Assembly (NCBI GenBank): GCA_964438695.1
Contig: CAYTKP010000029.1
Coordinates: forward strand, 1 to 10,531
Length of the DNA stretch: 10,531 nucleotides
Reading direction: 5' to 3'
From: Phoenicimicrobium sp964438695
GTDB taxonomy: Bacteria > Atribacterota > Phoenicimicrobiia > Phoenicimicrobiales > Phoenicimicrobiaceae
A program made the position numbers and the translations under genes. The notes under the pieces were generated by a model. The model saw only the letters and a list, made by a program, of their open reading frames with translations. It had not been told where the DNA came from and searched no databases. This document shows, in pieces, positions 7,621 through 10,531 of this stretch (its first letter is position 1; every line of letters starts with the position of its first letter).

Positions 7621-8018
7621 TATAGTAAGTCATTTTTGTTAAAGGCTTCGGGGAGGAGTTCACTTATTTTTTTAATTTTTACATCTCCTTTTAAGTTAGA
7701 CATAGCAATTTTAATATCTTCACCAAATTCAGATATCACTTGCCGACAGGCCCCACAAGGAGAACAAGGCCGTTTAGTATCGCCTATAATTGCCATTGCT
7801 TCAAATTTGTACGAACCCTCTGAAATGGCTTTTAAAATTGCAACTCTTTCTGCACATACAGTTAATCCAAAAGAGGCGTTTTCAATATTGCAACCGGTAA
7901 ATATTTTTCCATCCGTAGTAAGTACCGCTGCCCCCACCTTAAATTTGGAATAAGGAGTATATGCTTTTTCCCTAGCTTTCTTCGCCTCTTTAAATAATCT
8001 TTCATAACCTAAATTCAT
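7620..8018 (-). CDS. cdd: Cytidine deaminase
   Basis: This is the homotetrameric, zinc-dependent enzyme that hydrolyses cytidine and deoxycytidine to uridine and deoxyuridine in pyrimidine salvage. The 132-residue length is that of the short Bacillus-type enzyme. YTPYSKFKVGAAV (20-32) and the TGCNIENASFGLTVCAERVA segment contain the substrate-binding Asn-Glu and the Cys55-Ala-Glu57 zinc ligand/proton shuttle; PCSPCGACRQ supplies zinc ligands Cys88 and Cys91. All catalytic residues are present. The ATG at 8018 has AGAAGG 9 bases upstream. It starts 23 bases after the DUF3048 gene ends, which suggests cotranscription with it. Confidence 0.97.
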   Translation of the reverse strand: MNLGYERLFKEAKKAREKAYTPYSKFKVGAAVLTTDGKIFTGCNIENASFGLTVCAERVAILKAISEGSYKFEAMAIIGDTKRPCSPCGACRQVISEFGEDIKIAMSNLKGDVKIKKISELLPEAFNKNDLL

Positions 8019-8041
8019 AATTACTCGCCTTCTTTCTCATT

Positions 8042-8983
8042 CTATTTAAACCACACTTTTGTCTCAGTTGGTACTATTTGAATCCATATTTTCCCCTTGT
8101 TTAATTTCAAAGGATTGCCTTGACTATCATAATATATAGTCTGTTGATCTTTGGACTTTTTAACCCATTTAGATATAAAATAATGTCCGCCATAAAATAT
8201 CTTCGCCATACCTTCCCCAATAACATTAACCTCTAACCTCCCCGCTTTGTCTCCTTTTATTTTTTCAACAGAAACATATTGAATAATTATATTCGAAGTA
8301 GAGAAATGTTCAAGGGATTTACTATCCTTATGAGGTAAATCATTTACGTATCTCAAATAGGTATTGCTGTTTGGTTGGTATATATAAGACACAGAATATT
8401 TTTGGTTATATTTTATGGATATTTTAGAGATATTCCCTCTTGACAAATTAAGAGTCCTTGAATTAATTAAATAATTTTCTAAATCTAACTTGGTTTGAAA
8501 GCCTAACCTCCTACACTTTTCCCTTAAATTATCAGTATTACTGAAAAGATTAATCCATCCTCCAATATTTTTATCTCGCCAATAAGGGGAGGAATAATGC
8601 ATCTGGTCTAAATCAATAATTTTATCATTTTTTATACTCTGCCCTCCACAGTGAGCAAAGATAGGAGACCACTCAGCAGCTAATCTTGAAAAATAGTATC
8701 TACTGCTTCTAATGGGTCCCACAATAGTTGAGTCATTGTTTAGAAATATAGCCATTAATCTGGTAAAAGGATATTCAACATTTATTTCATATACTATATC
8801 CGCATTTGCCAATCCAGTTTGATGGGCAATCTCCTGTGGAGTATTTCCAATCATTACCGCTATAGGTAAAATTTGATTACAATAAGCATTACTGATATTT
8901 ATAGGTAGCAAGTAAAAAAATATTATTATAACTATAAATAATATTCTATTAAAAATTGGCTTTAAATATAATCCCTTTCTCAA
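8042..8983 (-). CDS. Secreted DUF3048 (YerB-like) protein
   Basis: The molecular function of this family is not established. The 313-residue protein begins with a basic segment and a hydrophobic stretch (about 11-30) ending ISNA-YC, a likely signal peptide or membrane anchor with cleavage near residue 33; Cys35 is not in a good lipobox. The DUF3048 N-terminal domain follows: PIAVMIGNTPQEIAHQTGLANADIVYE (40-66), TRLMAIF, GPIRSSRYYFSRLAAEW (89-105), then FAHCGG and SSPYWRDKNIG. The C-terminal domain (about 230-313) has NIIIQYV, GEGMAKIFYGGHYFISKW, TIYYDSQGNPLKLNKGKIWIQIVP. I chose the TTG at 8983 because AAGGGAG lies 7 bases upstream and the signal sequence starts there. The open frame continues into the assembly gap, which would wrongly fuse it to the CNNM protein beyond. 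It is complete and probably acts outside the cytoplasmic membrane. Confidence 0.9.
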   Translation of the reverse strand: MRKGLYLKPIFNRILFIVIIIFFYLLPINISNAYCNQILPIAVMIGNTPQEIAHQTGLANADIVYEINVEYPFTRLMAIFLNNDSTIVGPIRSSRYYFSRLAAEWSPIFAHCGGQSIKNDKIIDLDQMHYSSPYWRDKNIGGWINLFSNTDNLREKCRRLGFQTKLDLENYLINSRTLNLSRGNISKISIKYNQKYSVSYIYQPNSNTYLRYVNDLPHKDSKSLEHFSTSNIIIQYVSVEKIKGDKAGRLEVNVIGEGMAKIFYGGHYFISKWVKKSKDQQTIYYDSQGNPLKLNKGKIWIQIVPTETKVWFK

Positions 8984-9006
8984 AACTATACTCCCTTCAT
9001 CTTTTT

Positions 9007-9106
9007 NNNNNNNNNNNNNNNNNNNNNNNNNNNNNNNNNNNNNNNNNNNNNNNNNNNNNNNNNNNNNNNNNNNNNNNNNNNNNNNNNNNNNNNNNNNNNN
9101 NNNNNN
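9007..9106. other. Assembly gap of 100 N
   Basis: Exactly 100 unknown bases, the usual placeholder for a scaffold join of unknown length. It removes the C-terminal part of the second CNNM/CorC gene and whatever lies before the DUF3048 gene. By comparison with the upstream paralogue, which continues 175 residues past the matching VDNI position, at least about 530 bases are probably missing if this copy is full length. Confidence 0.98.
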
Positions 9107-9856
9107 AATATTATCCAAATTATCTTTATAAACCGGGATTCTGGAAAGACCTTCTCTGTTCATCAAGTTTATAGCGTCTTTTATAGAAGCAGATTGACTG
9201 ATAGTTACAATATTTTCTCTCGGGTTCATTACATCTTTAACATAGGTTTCATTTAAATTTAATATTTTTTCAATCATACTTTTTTCTTTTTTTTCTAGCG
9301 CTCCTTCTCTTTCCCCAACTTCAAAAAATAGTTTTATGTCTTTTTTGGTAAAAAAACCATTTAGAGGCACATATTTTTCACCTATTAAAATTCTGATGAC
9401 AAAATTCGATATCCATCTAAAAAATATTTCTACAGGAGAAAGTAAAATAGAAGCATTTTTTATATAATATGCAGTAACTAATGAAATCTTTTCCGGATCG
9501 CTTTGAGCGATAGTTTTAGGAATTATTTCACAAAAAATTAAAATTATTAAACTAGTAAATACAGTAGAAATAGAAACCCCTCTATCTCCCCAAAAATAGA
9601 TGGCCATAGAAGATGAGATAGTAGCAGTTACTATCACTGCAATATTAGTACCAATTAAAACTACTCTTAAAAATTTATCTGGTTTTCGAGTTAATTCACA
9701 AATTATTAAAGCATTCTTATTTCCATTCTTTGCTAAATATTTAAGACGCAATTTACTCGCAGACATAACAGCAGTTTCTATTCCAGAGAAGAATGCGGCA
9801 AAAAACAAACTCATAAACAATATAATAGTACTAATTTTAGTCCACCATTCTGTCAA
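9107..9856 (-). CDS. CNNM/CorC (HlyC-type) membrane protein, second copy, C-terminus lost in gap
   Basis: The family (DUF21/CNNM transmembrane domain, CBS pair, CorC_HlyC domain) is linked to magnesium/cobalt export or tolerance; annotation as hemolysin is historical. The 250 visible residues give a CNNM domain with hydrophobic segments at about 8-28, 64-90, 96-117 and 126-150, carrying the conserved FFSGIETAVMSASK, LIGTNIAVIV and EIIPKTIA. A linker leads to YVKDVMNPRENIVTI (205-219) and the start of the first CBS domain (GLSRIPVYKDNLDNI), where the gap cuts it. The start is a TTG at 9856, chosen for the GGAGGT 9 bases upstream (9871-9866) and the immediate start of the first membrane helix. 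It begins 37 bases after the end of a paralogue, so the two are probably cotranscribed. Confidence 0.92.
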
Positions 9857-9893
9857 AATCGTATTACCTCCGGTATATAAGCCTTTTATTTTC

Positions 9894-10531
9894 CTAAGAT
9901 TCTGTATATTTTTTAATTATCTTTACCTTCTTAATTCTATTTTTCACGACTTGCTCTATAATTATCTGCAGCTGTTGATACTCTATCTTTTCACCTTTTT
10001 TGGGTATTCTGCCCATTAGATCATATATAAATCCACCTAGAGTCTCAAAATCATTTTCTGGTATTTCTATGTTTAGTAATTCATTAATCTTGTCAATGTC
10101 AATCATTCCGTCGACAATCACAGTATTATCATCAATAATCTCGTACAACTTTGTTTCTTTATCATATTCATCAATTATTTCACCTACAATTTCTTCAACT
10201 AGATCTTCTAGAGTGATTAACCCCGCTGTTCCACCATATTCATCAATAACTATAGCAATTTGAATTCTATCTCTTTGAAATATATCTAATAAATCATCTA
10301 TTTTTTTATTTTGAGGAACAAAGTATGCTTTTCTTAATATCTTTTTTAAATCAAACTTTTCTTTAATTTTGTACCATCGTTTATAAACTGCTAGTAGATC
10401 TTTTGCATACAATATTCCGATAATATTGTCTACTGTTTCTTCATATACTGGGATTCTCGAATGCCCCATTTTTTTTATCAATTTTAATATTGAATCTAAC
10501 TTAGTATCAGAGGAGATGCAGGCCATATCTA
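9894..10531 (-). CDS. CNNM/CorC (HlyC-type) protein, first copy, N-terminus cut by window edge
   Basis: The cytoplasmic C-terminal half of a membrane protein of the same family as its downstream neighbour. The visible 211 codons cover the end of the motif usually read PRxDM (here DMACISSDTKL), CBS domain 1 (GHSRIPVYEETVDNIIGILYAKDLL), CBS domain 2 (ILRKAYFVPQNKKIDDLLDIFQRD, then IAIVIDEYGGTAGLITLEDLVEEIVGEI) and the CorC_HlyC domain (VIVDGMIDIDKINELL, then FETLGGFIYDLMGRIPKKGEKI). The ATG at 10526 is internal, since the family motif runs across it and the frame stays open to the edge. The CNNM membrane domain should lie to the right of the window. CBS pairs in this family bind adenosine nucleotides; the ligand here is unknown. 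Confidence 0.93.
   Translation of the reverse strand, partial: DMACISSDTKLDSILKLIKKMGHSRIPVYEETVDNIIGILYAKDLLAVYKRWYKIKEKFDLKKILRKAYFVPQNKKIDDLLDIFQRDRIQIAIVIDEYGGTAGLITLEDLVEEIVGEIIDEYDKETKLYEIIDDNTVIVDGMIDIDKINELLNIEIPENDFETLGGFIYDLMGRIPKKGEKIEYQQLQIIIEQVVKNRIKKVKIIKKYTES

Noticed and set aside
7588..7953. Plus-strand open frame of 121 codons
   Set aside because: Antisense to cdd, whose zinc and catalytic residues are intact; composition is that of a shadow frame.
9600..10263. Plus-strand open frames of 139 and 87 codons
   Set aside because: Antisense to the two CNNM/CorC genes; no motif and no ribosome binding site worth noting.

Overview
The window is AT-rich bacterial chromosome in which every recognisable gene lies on the minus strand, so transcription runs from high to low coordinates. 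Gene content and order (cdd, recO, glyQ, glyS, PPDK regulatory protein, pyruvate phosphate dikinase) match the cdd-era-recO-glyQS-yqfL neighbourhood known from Firmicutes. Together with low GC, TTG starts, a split glycyl-tRNA synthetase and PPDK, this suggests an anaerobic clostridial relative or a deep Gram-positive-like lineage such as Atribacterota. That placement is inference; no marker here fixes the phylum. A run of exactly 100 N (9007-9106) shows this is a scaffold from a draft assembly, possibly a metagenome bin.

Layout in transcription order: (1) 10531-9894, C-terminal part of a CNNM/CorC-type membrane protein, cut by the right edge; (2) 9856-9107, N-terminal part of a second protein of the same family, cut by the assembly gap; (3) 8983-8042, a complete secreted DUF3048 (YerB-like) protein; (4) 8018-7620, cytidine deaminase; (5) a 299-base non-coding stretch where era would sit in Bacillus; (6) 7320-6574, recO; (7) a 234-base leader region with a good sigma-70-type promoter and a hairpin over the glyQ ribosome binding site; (8) 6339-5428 glyQ and 5419-3335 glyS, the two subunits of glycyl-tRNA synthetase; (9) 3321-2500, the PPDK kinase/pyrophosphorylase; (10) 2497-1, PPDK itself, cut by the left edge just before its expected catalytic cysteine.

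glyQ, glyS, the PPDK regulator and PPDK are separated by 8, 13 and 2 bases and very likely form one transcript from the promoter at 6409-6437. The last two genes form an enzyme-modifier pair: the regulator phosphorylates and dephosphorylates a threonine two residues before the catalytic histidine of PPDK, and that Thr-Ser-His triad is present (residues 450-452). The upstream genes (two CNNM/CorC paralogues, DUF3048, cdd) are closely spaced and may form a second transcript ending near a weak terminator-like hairpin after cdd.

The window is mostly conserved housekeeping sequence. I see no mobile element, CRISPR array, tRNA, rRNA or defence system. The points most worth a second look are the glyQ leader, the non-coding stretch in place of era, and the gap, across which a naive reading frame fuses two unrelated proteins.
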